Assembly: GCA_900208305.1 (NCBI GenBank)
Contig: OAPG01000005.1
Span: forward strand, 124,001 to 188,000
Reading direction: 5' to 3'
DNA: 64,000 nt
DNA from: Melanopsichium pennsylvanicum
Taxonomy: Eukaryota > Basidiomycota > Ustilaginomycetes > Ustilaginales
Part shown: positions 9,975-19,754 of the stretch, piece after piece
How the letters are laid out: each line of letters opens with the position of its first letter
How positions within the stretch are numbered: position 1 is the stretch's first letter
Position numbers and translations under genes: made by a program
Notes under the pieces: generated by a model
Told to the model about the DNA's origin: nothing
Databases searched by the model: none
The model's input: only the letters and a program-made list of their open reading frames with translations

Positions 9975-12185
9975 ATGCGAGCTTCATCGTCAGCATACGG
10001 TATCAAGGGCATCTTCCCACTTGTTCGGACGCTCACGCCACAGGCTGTTTCACGTCCGTTTGCTCTTCCAGCGCTGAGAGGCGTACGACTCGCTATCGAC
10101 GCCACATTGTTAGTACAGCGTCTCCACTTCGCCGACGACCCACACCCATCACGCCACGTGATCGGCTTCTACCGCCTCATCACATCGCTACGACAACATG
10201 ACGTTGTACCAATCATGGTCTTTGACCACCCGAAAAAGCGACTGGCCCTCAAAGATCGCGAACATGTCAAGCGCAGGCACAAGCGTGAGCTCGACCGAAT
10301 CCGCAGCCGGCTCGAACACGAACGACGAGGACGTCTACAGGAGCTGCAAACGCATCTGGACGCGTTGTCCGAATTACAGGAGTCGGAACGACGTCAGGTA
10401 GGCGAGCTGCTGGATCAATGGCGGATGCCACCGTCGAAATCAAATGCTCCACCACCGACACTGTCAGCTCCGCCACCGTTACCTCCAGGTCCGTTACCTC
10501 CAGGTCCGTTACCTCCAGGTCCGTTACCTCCAGGTCCGTTACCTCCAGGTCCGTTACCTCCAGCACCTACGACACCCCAAATAGTAGCCCAAAGCATGCA
10601 CACAAACTGGCTTCAGCTCGAAGAAACCCTCCGCAACGCTGGCACTGGCCAGTCCAAAGGACAGAAGATGCTTGCGCAAGCAGAGCAGTCACTGTACGAA
10701 ACAATTGCAACCCAACTCATCTCCGGCCAATCTCCTCAGCCACTGCCGCCCCTTGCGTCAGACCTGCTTTCTACTGCTCCGTCGGCTGAGGTTGCTCCAC
10801 AGCATTCTCTGAGCTCGTTGACAGCCATGCACACGTCTCTAACCAAAACTTACGCTCGCGCCACAACGCCTCTCTCTGCCGCCATCTACCAGGACTGCGC
10901 CACGCTGTCCTCACTCATGGCCGTGCCTGTGTTTTGGACCGGCGACGGCACCCGGACTGGGGGAGGAAGGGTGCACGAAGCCGAAGCGTACGCCGCTTCT
11001 CTTGTCCGAGCCGGTTTCGCCGACCTTGTTGCGAGCGAAGATAGTGACGTGCTGCTGTACGAGGCGCCACTGCTGCGTGGGCTGATGGGTGGGGTACGCT
11101 CGCCTGGTGTACTCACGAAAGAGGGTGGTAGGGGCAAATTGGAGGTGATCTGCGGTAATCGAGTGCGCAACGGCCTTTTCCCAAAACACGATCTCGTAAA
11201 GTTTCTCCCACTCCACCCCAGCAATGAGGCGGCCAAGACGGCGGAGGAACTATCATACGACCGTCTCACTCGATCGTTGATGCTGGACTTTGCCCTGCTT
11301 TGCGGTACAGACTTTAATCGCACAGTCCCGGGAATTGGGCCCAAAACCGCTCTTCGGCTGCTGAAGGAGCACGGCAGCATATCAACCATCTTGAAGAAGG
11401 AGAGTAAGAAATTCAGGCCTCCAGATGGCTTGAGTGTGAGGGAGTACGAGACAGAATTGAGGGGGGCGAGGATGGTATTCTTGCAACCGCCGAAAGTTAG
11501 GGCGATGGCGAGATCGATTTTGGGACCTCAGGCTGTTGAGGCGGCTGCGGATGTTGTAGAGCGACAAACGAGTTGTGTGACTGTGGAGAAGGTGTTGTTT
11601 TCGAGCGATGCTTCTGAAATGGGTACAATTGTATCTGCTTTGACGCTCGATGAGACAGCAGAATCCGATGTTGGAGCTGTGGGTGCCGAGTTGAATCTTT
11701 TCTGTACAGCAGAGCCAGCGGTCGAAAGTGAAGTGGTTAGGGTCGCTACGGATGCGATCAGTATCGTCGGAACTGACACTTCACCTGAGGACCATGTAAG
11801 CAGTCCGGTGGAAGAAGTGGTCTACGATAGGCAAAAAGTACACGACTTTTTACGTGCCCATGGCGTCTTTCGAACCTCGTTCTCAGCCTCGAATTCCTCA
11901 TTCTCTTCTCTCGACGAGTTCGATTATGAGCCCGCGCGCGAGCAAGAGTGGAGAGATTTACTCGATCTCGAACTTGGTCTCACCACATCCAATTCTTCTC
12001 CAACTTGCTCTTACTCCGATAGAAGTATGAATCAAAAAGGGGGGGAGAAAGGAAAAGTCATGGCAAGGGCATCATTGGGTGCCGACTTTTTCGGCGAGCG
12101 AAACGCAGTGGCGTGTTGGCAGCCTCATATGGAGCAACATGTGCGAGAGGGGACTAGGGCTTCAATTCGAAATGACTCTGCATGA
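9975..12185 (+). CDS. XPG/Rad2-family (FEN1-like) structure-specific nuclease
   Basis: The 736-residue protein carries the split XPG nuclease domain. The N part (residues about 10-110) has GIKGIFPLVRTL and the metal-binding Asp in RLAIDATLL, then a Lys/Arg-rich helical stretch. The I part (about 310-470) has HEAEAYAASLVRAG with the catalytic acidic pair, ASEDSDVLLY with the next two acidic residues, and LDFALLCGTDF followed by the helix-two-turn-helix VPGIGPKTALRLLKEHG. These are the active-site signatures of FEN1, EXO1 and XPG, so catalysis on branched DNA is likely. A linker of some 200 residues between N and I is unusual for FEN1 and contains six PPGPL repeats; the I-domain C-flank runs into an unrecognised tail. 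The exact subfamily cannot be decided by eye: it is longer than FEN1 (about 380) and lacks recognisable EXO1 or XPG tails. ATG 9975 is the first in-frame ATG. Confidence 0.85.
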   Translation: MRASSSAYGIKGIFPLVRTLTPQAVSRPFALPALRGVRLAIDATLLVQRLHFADDPHPSRHVIGFYRLITSLRQHDVVPIMVFDHPKKRLALKDREHVKRRHKRELDRIRSRLEHERRGRLQELQTHLDALSELQESERRQVGELLDQWRMPPSKSNAPPPTLSAPPPLPPGPLPPGPLPPGPLPPGPLPPGPLPPAPTTPQIVAQSMHTNWLQLEETLRNAGTGQSKGQKMLAQAEQSLYETIATQLISGQSPQPLPPLASDLLSTAPSAEVAPQHSLSSLTAMHTSLTKTYARATTPLSAAIYQDCATLSSLMAVPVFWTGDGTRTGGGRVHEAEAYAASLVRAGFADLVASEDSDVLLYEAPLLRGLMGGVRSPGVLTKEGGRGKLEVICGNRVRNGLFPKHDLVKFLPLHPSNEAAKTAEELSYDRLTRSLMLDFALLCGTDFNRTVPGIGPKTALRLLKEHGSISTILKKESKKFRPPDGLSVREYETELRGARMVFLQPPKVRAMARSILGPQAVEAAADVVERQTSCVTVEKVLFSSDASEMGTIVSALTLDETAESDVGAVGAELNLFCTAEPAVESEVVRVATDAISIVGTDTSPEDHVSSPVEEVVYDRQKVHDFLRAHGVFRTSFSASNSSFSSLDEFDYEPAREQEWRDLLDLELGLTTSNSSPTCSYSDRSMNQKGGEKGKVMARASLGADFFGERNAVACWQPHMEQHVREGTRASIRNDSA
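10477..10566. repeat. Minisatellite of six 15-bp units inside the XPG-family gene
   Basis: Five identical copies of CCGTTACCTCCAGGT and a sixth ending CCAGCA, encoding tandem Pro-Leu-Pro-Pro-Gly. Units are whole codons, so copy-number change keeps the frame. Near identity suggests recent expansion. Confidence 0.95.
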
Positions 12186-12363
12186 ATTTTGAACAATGAG
12201 ATTGATGAAAAAAAAAAAAAACAAACTTTATACCCAACCACAAAATAGATCCGTACGTCCTGTGTGATTGTTTGTGTATCAGTCTACAAATACGAAATCT
12301 GATAAAGGAGATGCAAAAAGAAGATGCTACCATGAAGTGGGAAGGGTAGATAGAAAATGATTG

Positions 12364-12371
12364 AAAAAAAA
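12364..12371 (-). terminator. RNA polymerase III terminator (T8) of tRNA-Val
   Basis: Eight A residues on the + strand, read as T8 on the minus strand immediately after the tRNA-Val 3' end. Confidence 0.8.
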
Positions 12372-12372
12372 G

Positions 12373-12477
12373 TGATTTCTGCCGGGTTCGAACCGGCGAC
12401 CTCCTCCGTAAGCCCTAACGATCCGAATGGAAACGGAATTGTTAAGGAGACGCGCTAACCAACTGCGCCAAGAAACC
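12373..12477 (-). tRNA. tRNA-Val (anticodon AAC), intron-containing
   Basis: On the minus strand, acceptor GGTTTCT pairs with AGAAATC (one G-T pair), the discriminator is A, the D arm is GCGC/GCGC around AGTTGGTTA, and the T arm is GCCGG-TTCGAAC-CCGGC. The anticodon stem TCTCC/GGAGG holds the loop T-T-AAC-A/C; the anticodon lies at 12441-12443. A 31-nt intron occupies 12409-12439, directly after position 37. Confidence 0.93.
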
Positions 12478-12902
12478 GTTAATGTCAGAAGCCAAACAGT
12501 ACGTATTTACTATTGCGCAATATTTTTTATTGAAATGCACACTTACGCATGTAACGCTTTAAAGCGCCATCCCAGACATTGATCGCGTAAGCATGCCTCA
12601 CCCAATTTGTGACGGTTGGTTCGCAACGAAAAGACTACCTCTCTGCTGCTTCAACAACTTGAGTCCCTGTTTCTTATTGCGTGTCCATATCCTGTCGAGA
12701 TGGTGACCGACCGACCAGAAGGCAACATGAAAACTTTCAGAGAAAAAAAAAATCCAAAGGTAAAGAGGAAGACGGCTCAGAAAGGAAAAACCAATAAACT
12801 AAAATAAAACAAATAAAATCAAAATGAGAAAAGGTTCATATTCCGTAACTGACCAGAGAGAGGAAAATTAGAAATAAAAAGGATAGAAAAAAGAAAGTTA
12901 GA
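12478..12902. other. Spacer between tRNA-Val and tRNA-Lys(TTT)
   Basis: AT- and purine-rich spacer with no supported gene. The 63-codon frame at 12616-12807 is Lys-rich and low complexity. Confidence 0.5.
12887..12892 (-). terminator. Probable RNA polymerase III terminator (T6) of tRNA-Lys(TTT)
   Basis: Six A residues on the + strand (T6 on the transcribed strand), 10 bases beyond the 3' end of tRNA-Lys(TTT). Confidence 0.65.
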
Positions 12903-13006
12903 CTCCCAATAGGGGGCTCGAACCCCTGACATTCAGATCACTGCTCGAGTTGAACTCGAAGACTTGTGTTAAAAGTCTGACGCTCTACCGACTGAGCTAA
13001 TCGGGA
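12903..13006 (-). tRNA. tRNA-Lys (anticodon TTT), intron-containing
   Basis: Minus-strand acceptor TCCCGAT pairs with ATTGGGA, discriminator G; D arm GCTC/GAGC; T arm AGGGG-TTCGAGC-CCCCT. Anticodon stem TCAGA/TCTGA with loop C-T-TTT-A/A; anticodon at 12971-12973. The 31-nt intron is 12939-12969. The mature body is close to the CTT isoacceptor at 9418, differing mainly in the acceptor and T stems. Confidence 0.95.
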
Positions 13007-13725
13007 TGGAGATGTCTACTGTTAATATACAAATCTCTGCTAACATAAATATATGGTACAAATGTTTATCAATTTTGAGCTTTTTGCTGTTTGGCATGCT
13101 TCGAGAGTTCTTCAGGCAGAGATGTCGAATGATAGCATCGCAACGCATAGGAGAGGGCGCAAGTCACTAGGTTCAAGATGACAGATGCTGCTGAAGCTTT
13201 ACATTGAAGCTAGTAGTACAGATATTGAGCGAATGAAGGGTGAGGGCATTAGGTTCGTGGATGAGTAAGCAGGGTTGAGCTCGACGCTACTCGAGGAGAC
13301 TTGGTCACAAGCCCTTTGCCGAGCAGACCAGATGCTACAATGTACAGTAAAGCAAATTGCTATACAGCTGAGTGAATTTTGACTCTGGTTGCTCAGATTG
13401 TGCAAAGACCACACTCTGCTGCGTTCAGGGCGCTCAGAGGGTCATGCTGAGCATTTGTAACAAGCATTTGCCTCGACTGACCATTCTGACCAACGCCACA
13501 GCAAAGAAAGACACGGGTAATGATCGAGAGAAGCAAAACGAACGAAGAAAACAAAGACGCAAAAGGATATTTATCTACACGAATTAGATCATGCAACACC
13601 GTACCAACCATTATCAAGGCTATGGTGGGGGTGAGACAATGTGATAATAAAGCTAAGGAGCAACAAGACCAGTGTGAAGTGCGCTCTCGGATACGGTGAT
13701 TGAGAAAAGCAGAGAGGAAAGCTTT
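13007..13725. other. Intergenic region with no supported gene
   Basis: This lies between tRNA-Lys(TTT) and the 3' end of the V-ATPase subunit G gene. Short ORFs on both strands lack recognisable features. An A-rich stretch around 13520-13580 may belong to the 3' flank of the V-ATPase gene. Confidence 0.5.
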
Positions 13726-14520
13726 TTATGCCTTTTGCTGTTGAAGCTGCAAGTTTCTGTGCAACTCAGTCTTGACTTCGACCACACGGTCAAGAAGTTT
13801 TTCGATGACCTGATCGCGGTTGGATTCAAATGCCTTGTTAAGCTGTTCGAGCTTCTGTTCCGTCTCCTTGTCTACCGTAGTCTGCGAGCTGCTGGTGGAT
13901 CCCTCGTGCTATGGACGAGTGACCAAAGATACGAGAAAGCGCGTTGGAGCGGAAGAGTAGAGGTGACCCAGTCAGTTACTGCATGACAACGAGAAGATGA
14001 AGTAAGGATTGCAGAAACGTACCTCTTTCTGGAAATCAGAGAACTCCTTTTCCTTGTTTGACTTGAGCTGCTCAATCTCTTTTGACGCCTCATTGCGCGC
14101 GTCCTTGAGCTTCTGGGTTCGGTCTGCGCGATCGCAAGGATAAGGCCAGATTCAACAAGGATTGATGGAAGGGATGACAGCGTCAGTGAATTGTCGAGCA
14201 ACGAACGGTTTGATGAACAGCATTGGGAAGATGTGAAGATGTATGATGTTGGAATGGTTGCAAGGTTGGCGATGCGTGAGGTTGCGCGATGGCTGCTAAA
14301 GGCTGCGACTTACAAGTGCGTGCCTTTTGTACGATCTTGGCGGCCTCCTTCTCGGCCTCAAGGAGGGTCTGAATACCCTGAGATTGTTGTGCGGCCTGCG
14401 AATAGATAAAGGATGCGTATTGAGAAGTGCGAAACGCAAAAGTGAGTTCGATATCCTCTGTGGATGCGGATCTTGCTTGACGATGTCTGCCAGTCATTCA
14501 GCTGCGAGAATACTAACCAT
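13726..14520 (-). CDS. VMA10: V-type H+-ATPase subunit G, four exons
   Basis: Subunit G is part of the peripheral stalk of the vacuolar proton pump, linking V1 to Vo. I assembled it from four minus-strand exons: 14520-14518 (the ATG alone), 14395-14314, 14123-14023 and 13908-13726. Introns are 122, 190 and 114 nt with donors GTTAGT, GTAAGT and GTACGT and acceptors GCAG, GCAG and ATAG. The joined frame is 369 nt, 122 residues. It begins MAAQQSQGIQTLLEAEKEA, continues AAKIVQKARTYRTQKLKDAR and ASKEIEQLKSNKEKEFSDF, and ends VEVKTELHRNLQLQQQKA. This matches the family in N-terminal signature, all-helical Lys/Glu-rich composition and usual length (about 115). Codons are split T|AC at the second junction, consistent with the family's KART-Y-R-TQKLK. 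The match at every junction makes the model strong. No single exon exceeds 61 codons, so a simple ORF scan misses this gene. Confidence 0.95.
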
Positions 14521-14985
14521 GATGTGAGCAGGGGCTTTGATCGAGTGTGGTGATGAAGCCTCTATGAAAGCAACGATGCAAAGAAGGAAAGCAAAAAGGT
14601 GGAGCAAGGTTCAGAGATGGGCACCTACAGCTGCAAGGTCAAAAGGTATGTGTGTGACACGCCTCGTTCCAGCTTGAATAAAGCATCCGTGCGCTCAATT
14701 TCCCCGATGGGCCCGATGGGCCCGATGCTGGATCCGATCTCCAAGCTCTACAAGTGGTTTTGGCTTGCATGCTCCCACACTTGGATACGTTTCTTACGAC
14801 AACGGTTGCAGCGATCAAAATACGATTCGACGACATTGCTGGTGACATTCATGGAGCACGAAGCAAGTCAATATAAGAGTTGAGCTGCTATTGAGAAGGT
14901 AAAGTAGTGTCACCATGCCAAGTTTACTGTACAGAGCTACCGACGACGAGGAGCAGAAAAAAGGGGAAAAAGAAAAGCACACAAA

Positions 14986-15018
14986 ACATTCACATTAACA
15001 TTCACAATAACATTCACA
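14986..15018. repeat. Tandem repeat ACATTCACA(A/T)TA, 2.75 copies
   Basis: Units ACATTCACATTA, ACATTCACAATA and ACATTCACA lie head to tail in the shared promoter. The core CATTCACA recurs at 15100-15107, so it may be a repeated regulatory element. Confidence 0.8.
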
Positions 15019-15102
15019 GATTAGGCAAACAGCGTGACACGACGGAGAAGCGATAATTCTACACAGTGTGCTGTGTGTGTAAAGTAAAATAAATCTTGAC
15101 AT

Positions 15103-15148
15103 TCACACACTCTCTCTGATTCAGAGTCAAGTCAAACAGAGTGTGTGA
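15103..15148. repeat. Perfect 11-bp inverted repeat in the divergent promoter
   Basis: TCACACACTCT (15103-15113) and AGAGTGTGTGA (15138-15148) are exact reverse complements separated by 24 nt. This could form a hairpin or a paired binding site; function unknown. Confidence 0.8.
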
Positions 15149-15701
15149 GTGCGGCTGTTCACAGACCAACCGAAAGCTTAGAATCCGAAAGTCGATTCCA
15201 AAATAACCAACCGACTTCCAACACAGAGAATCACAAGACTTTGTCCTCAACCTTTTCCAAATCATCTTTCAATCATTCTTCCATCACCAATCGCATCGAT
15301 TTCCCATCACATTCGATCGAGCTTGTTGAATCTTGGAACGGCATATTTGCTGCTCGCTTTCGTGCTTGCTCGACCACTTTCCACACCTTGTACTCCAAAC
15401 TTTGGTTGTACACGAGATCACATCTGTTTGCTGCGACTTGGGCACCTCTTGCGCGTTTACTCAGCCACTAACTTCAGACACAAATGCTGTTCGAATTTCG
15501 ACAACGTTGACCACACACAGCCGAGCCGCGACGGGTCTGCAAAGCATTTGCCTCGGACCTCCAAAACCACATTGTAGCCAAGTTCTCAAGAGCCAGACAG
15601 ACTTGATTTTCCTCTGCAGCCTACAGCCTCACTCACCTTTTCTTCGCGATTGTCCGGCTCAATCACGTCGTCAGACAAGCTTTTGAGCTGTATCATAAAG
15701 C

Positions 15702-17007
15702 ATGGCTGCACCCGCCAACACTGATGCGCTCGGTCTGCTGAGCGCAGCGCTCAACTCTTCCGACAAGAAAACCGAGGCCCTTCACCTCTCGGAGCTCTAT
15801 GATCTTCTCAAGGTGCAACCAGGCAACATTCCAATCCTCTTGCCTTCCCTCATCTCGCTTTTGCCAAAGTCAGGCACTTCATTACGAACATGGATCGCTC
15901 AAGTCATGGATCTCGCCTTTTGCCGTCCCGCTCTCTCTCAAGACACCAAGGCCACCTTGGCAACACATGCACCCGAAGCCATACTCTTGCTCATCAAAGA
16001 CAGAGATCCACGTCTCACCAAGATCGCCTCGCAATGCTTTGCAAGCATGTACCCCATTCTCTTCCGCCTCGTTTGTAACGATCGCGCAAAGTCCAGCCTC
16101 TGGCACACCGTCCAAAACATCAAAGCGCAAGTCGTCCATCTCTTCGACCACGCCAGTCAAGGAACCAAGCTCGCCGTCATCAAGTGCTATCAGCGCATCG
16201 TCCAAGTCCAGTCTCGTGGCTCCACCGATCCTCGTGCCCAGCTCAAGAATGATGTCAGCCTCGCCAACGTTCCATCCGCACATCCCTTCCTCAATGCCAC
16301 CAACCTTGAAGAGGAGGCAAATCGTCTCTTCGCTCAGATCGTCACATTAATTTTCACCAGCGACGTCGTTGATCTCATCATGGCCTCTGTCAACTCGCTC
16401 ACAATTCTCGCCAAATCACGCCCCCAACTCGGCTCAGTCATCCTTCGTGCCATGGCCACTTGGACCCCAGCAAGTCTTGGCAACCTCACACACACTCAAG
16501 TACGAAATGTCGAAAAGACCGTGCGCGTCTTCTGTCTTCATTTCCTCAAAAATCAGATCGCAGGTCCCGAGTCCGCGTCGCTACAGAAGGCACTGGAAGC
16601 ACAACAGAGACGTATGGAAGAAGCTGCTCAGGCGTACCAACTCAAGAAGGAGGTCGAGGCCAAGAAGAAACGCGAAAGAATCGACGAGGAACTGATCGAC
16701 GCACCCAAGAAGATCAAACTCGAGCACCAGCACCATGGTATGCCAGGCACATCCGCAGCGCAAGAGGGTGAGACCGCCGCTGCAGGAGAGGCTTTCCTCA
16801 ACGCTTCTGTTCGAACCACGGGCGGCGTCGAACGTAACCCTCTAGCTGCATTCGATGTCAAGACGCTCCCCATCGCACTCGTCATCGATCTCATCATCGC
16901 CAATCTCCAAGCGCTGTCAGAACACGACCTCCACACAGCCATCGCCAATATGCGCGCAAATCTTCCACCAGACGTATCCACTTCAACATCACCACCACCA
17001 CCACCAC

Positions 17008-17041
<34 letters not shown>

Positions 17042-17052
17042 ACAACAACAGC

Positions 17053-17102
<50 letters not shown>

Positions 17103-19445
17103 GACCAAGTATCATCGTTAGTACCCACATCGCTGCCGCCACCACCTACTCCTGGCCCTGCTCCTGGGCCACCGCCGCCGCGACCGCCCACCATACCGGA
17201 CACTTCAGCTCAGCTCAATGGCGACGGTACCCCACAACGCGCTAAAGCGGAGGAAGACGAAACCATGGCTGGCCCCGATGGCGAAGATGCTGTCAAAAAT
17301 CCACTGGAGACGGACATAGTAGAAGAGGATATCGAAGCGTTAGAAGCCACCAGTCGCTCGCGCGATGACCGCCGTCTTGCCGGGGAGGAGGAGCAAGGCG
17401 AGGAGGAAGAACTGTCCATGGCAGTGATCGAGAACTTTGCGCTCGCACCACCGGAATATCTGTCGATGAGTGAGTCTGATTTACTTATCAAAGACACGGT
17501 CTTGAGGATCTGCGAATTCGGATCTTCCGCTTCAGCTGCATTGACGGCGACCACCACGTCTGATTCGAGCACCCACGCACTCTGGTCGTCGCTCGTCATT
17601 CGTCTTGCAACTCGAGGCTTTGCGGAGCCACCCTCTGATCCAGAAGCGACATCCACTCAACCTGAGACCAAACTCATTGGTGAACAACCCATTCGAACAT
17701 TGTCAGCGCAAGCAGACATCATCCGAACACTCATGCTCGAGTTTGTCAAGGCCGACTTTCACCGCCGAACACGATTTGCTGTAACCTGGATGGCGGAGGA
17801 ATGGTTCTGTGATCGCATTCGCCCCAAATCCTCTCCTAACATCGTAGCTCGATATGCGATATGGCTGGAGAAATTGGTTCAGGCGTGGATCCCAAGCATC
17901 GACGCCAAAGATAGGTCGTTGGCAAAATTCCTAGCTGACCTACCCGAGATCCCTGCCGCAGTTTTGGATCTTGTGGCAGGGCTGAGCAAGGACAAGCTCA
18001 AGATGGTGGCAGGTATGAGTACGCTCCAAGACATATGTATGTCGAGACCGGCGATGCGGGATGAAGCAGCGGAGAGGTTACTCAAACTAACCAGGAATGG
18101 GGATAGGGGCACCAGGGCTCGGGCTATCATTGCAATCAAGCAGTGCGCTACGGCTAATGTGACGTTGGAACAGACGATCTTGAGATTCGCCAGAAGCAAT
18201 TTGGATGTTTTGATCGAAACACCAGAGCCACCATCCGAGACTGTTGAGGAGAAGCACGAGGAGGGCGAGGAGGAGCAGAAGAAATCGAATGGCGAAGTGA
18301 ATGGTGTGAATGGAGCCATCAAGGAAGTTACCAACGACACAGATGCGGCAACTCTCACGAATGCTGAAGAAGGCGAGGAAAGTATAGATGTAGAAAAGGA
18401 GGAGCCTAGCCATCCAACAACAAACGAAGATGTGCTTCGCTTTGTCGAACTGCCGTTTTCGCTCTGCACCAAGATCCCGGATTTGCTGGAAGAGATCTTC
18501 ATCACGTATCCGCGAATGCCGAAGTTTGTTCAATCGGCGATTTGTACGCACATTGTCAACCTCATCCGTGCACTCGGACCGCAACATGCACGACTTTTGA
18601 CGTTGCTTGGCAATTTTCCGAAAGGTGCGGATTCGTTGGCGTTGTGCGTGTTAAAGACGCTTACCGAAAAGTCGCGCAGTGCGACGCTGGTGGAATTGGT
18701 GAAAGATCTTGTGGATACTAGGGATGTGGATCCACGATTTTTGGTACCCATTATGGCGGATCTGGATAAAGTCGAAATAATGAAACGGTTACCTAAGGTT
18801 GTTACGATTCTTTCCACACGTGCACCTGAGGATAGGGCGTTGATCAAATCCGTTTTTCAGTCCATCGTTACTACACCTCCTCAAGGGTTTGGATCTGTGT
18901 CATCCAACCTTCCTCGAGTTCGTTGGACGGAATTGTTGACACCTGTTGAATTGATGGGATTGTTACATCATTCGGAAAGGGAGATTGGACTTAAGAATAC
19001 GGTGGCGGCGATACAGATATGTTTTTCGATGACTGATGTTTATCGATCTGAAGTTTTGGCGGCGGTTTTGAATCAGATTAGTGAAGATTCGGAATTACCA
19101 ATGTTGTTTATGAGGACGGTGATTATGGCGGTTTCGACTTATAAGAGTTTGAGTGGGTATGTTGCTAGGAATTTGTTGTCGAGGTTGATTACTAAGAAAA
19201 TTTGGTTGAATTTGCCTTTGTGGGATGGATTTATTCTTTGTGCGAAACAGACGGCTCCGAGTAGTTTTGGTGCTTTGATACAGTTACCAAAAGATCAGTT
19301 GAGGGAGGTGGTGGGTAGACAGCCGGATTTGAGGACGGGTTTGACAGAGTATTTGATATCAAAGGCAGGTGGGAATAGGGCAAGGTTGGCAAGCTTTATG
19401 GATTTGCTTGGTTCAGATTTAAAGCAAGAGGATGGGGAGGGGTGA
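15702..19445 (+). CDS. PTA1: Pta1/symplekin, scaffold of the mRNA cleavage and polyadenylation factor
   Basis: The 1247-residue single-exon protein matches the symplekin/Pta1 family, a HEAT-repeat scaffold that links the cleavage and polyadenylation complex to the Ssu72 and RNA polymerase II CTD machinery in the nucleus. The N-terminal domain (about 20-290) has the helical-repeat text LRTWIAQVMDLAFCRPAL and SLWHTVQNIKAQVVHLFDH. A Lys/Glu-rich helical stretch follows (about 290-340). Residues 436-467 are a polyglutamine tract and then a Pro-rich segment. An acidic linker precedes a second helical region. The symplekin C domain (about 910-1190) begins LPFSLCTKIPDLLEEIF and includes SGYVARNLLSRLITKKIWL. 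Codon use shifts along the gene from C-ending to G/T-ending codons. ATG 15702 is the first codon of the long frame. It converges on the OPT gene 310 nt downstream. Confidence 0.9.
17007..17102. repeat. CAA trinucleotide repeat encoding polyglutamine in PTA1
   Basis: Thirty-two in-frame codons, nearly all CAA, with one CGA (Arg) at position 8 and one CAG; 31 of the 32 encode Gln. A long almost pure CAA run is expected to vary in length between strains. Confidence 0.97.
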
Positions 19446-19754
19446 TATACAGTTCAATTAGCACAAAAAAATCCGAGTGGGAAAAAATAAAAGTAATTTA
19501 TATTTATTGCCTCTCTCCTTGTCAACAATTCTTCCTTTGACCCAAAATTTCCTTTGTAGAGCGCGGAACGCTTGTCGAGCTAAAAAAGCTTGGCGTGCGT
19601 TTTGTTCAATTCAGCGAGCGATCGCTCTGGTCAATGTATTTTGCTCACAGAATCTCATCACGCTCGTTGGTTATAAAAGTGAGGTATCAAACTTGATTAC
19701 TATAACACGTTCTAAGGATGAATCTATCCATCCATTCCTTTACTCGTTCTCTTT
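19446..19754. other. Convergent 3' flank between PTA1 and the OPT transporter
   Basis: AT-rich spacer that must contain both 3' ends and polyadenylation sites. No gene seen. Confidence 0.6.

Larger units (their letters stand above)
14521..15701. promoter_or_regulatory. Divergent promoter region of V-ATPase subunit G and Pta1 genes
   Basis: This 1.2 kb stretch contains a 12-bp tandem repeat (14986-15018), an 11-bp inverted repeat (15103-15148), and a duplicated CCCGATGGG near 14703. A long C/A-rich stretch leads into the Pta1 start. No supported gene; short frames here have no domain. Confidence 0.6.

Noticed and set aside
16628..17203. Frames with polycysteine, polyvaline or polyasparagine opposite or beside PTA1
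   Set aside because: They are out-of-frame or antisense readings of the CAA repeat, not real proteins.
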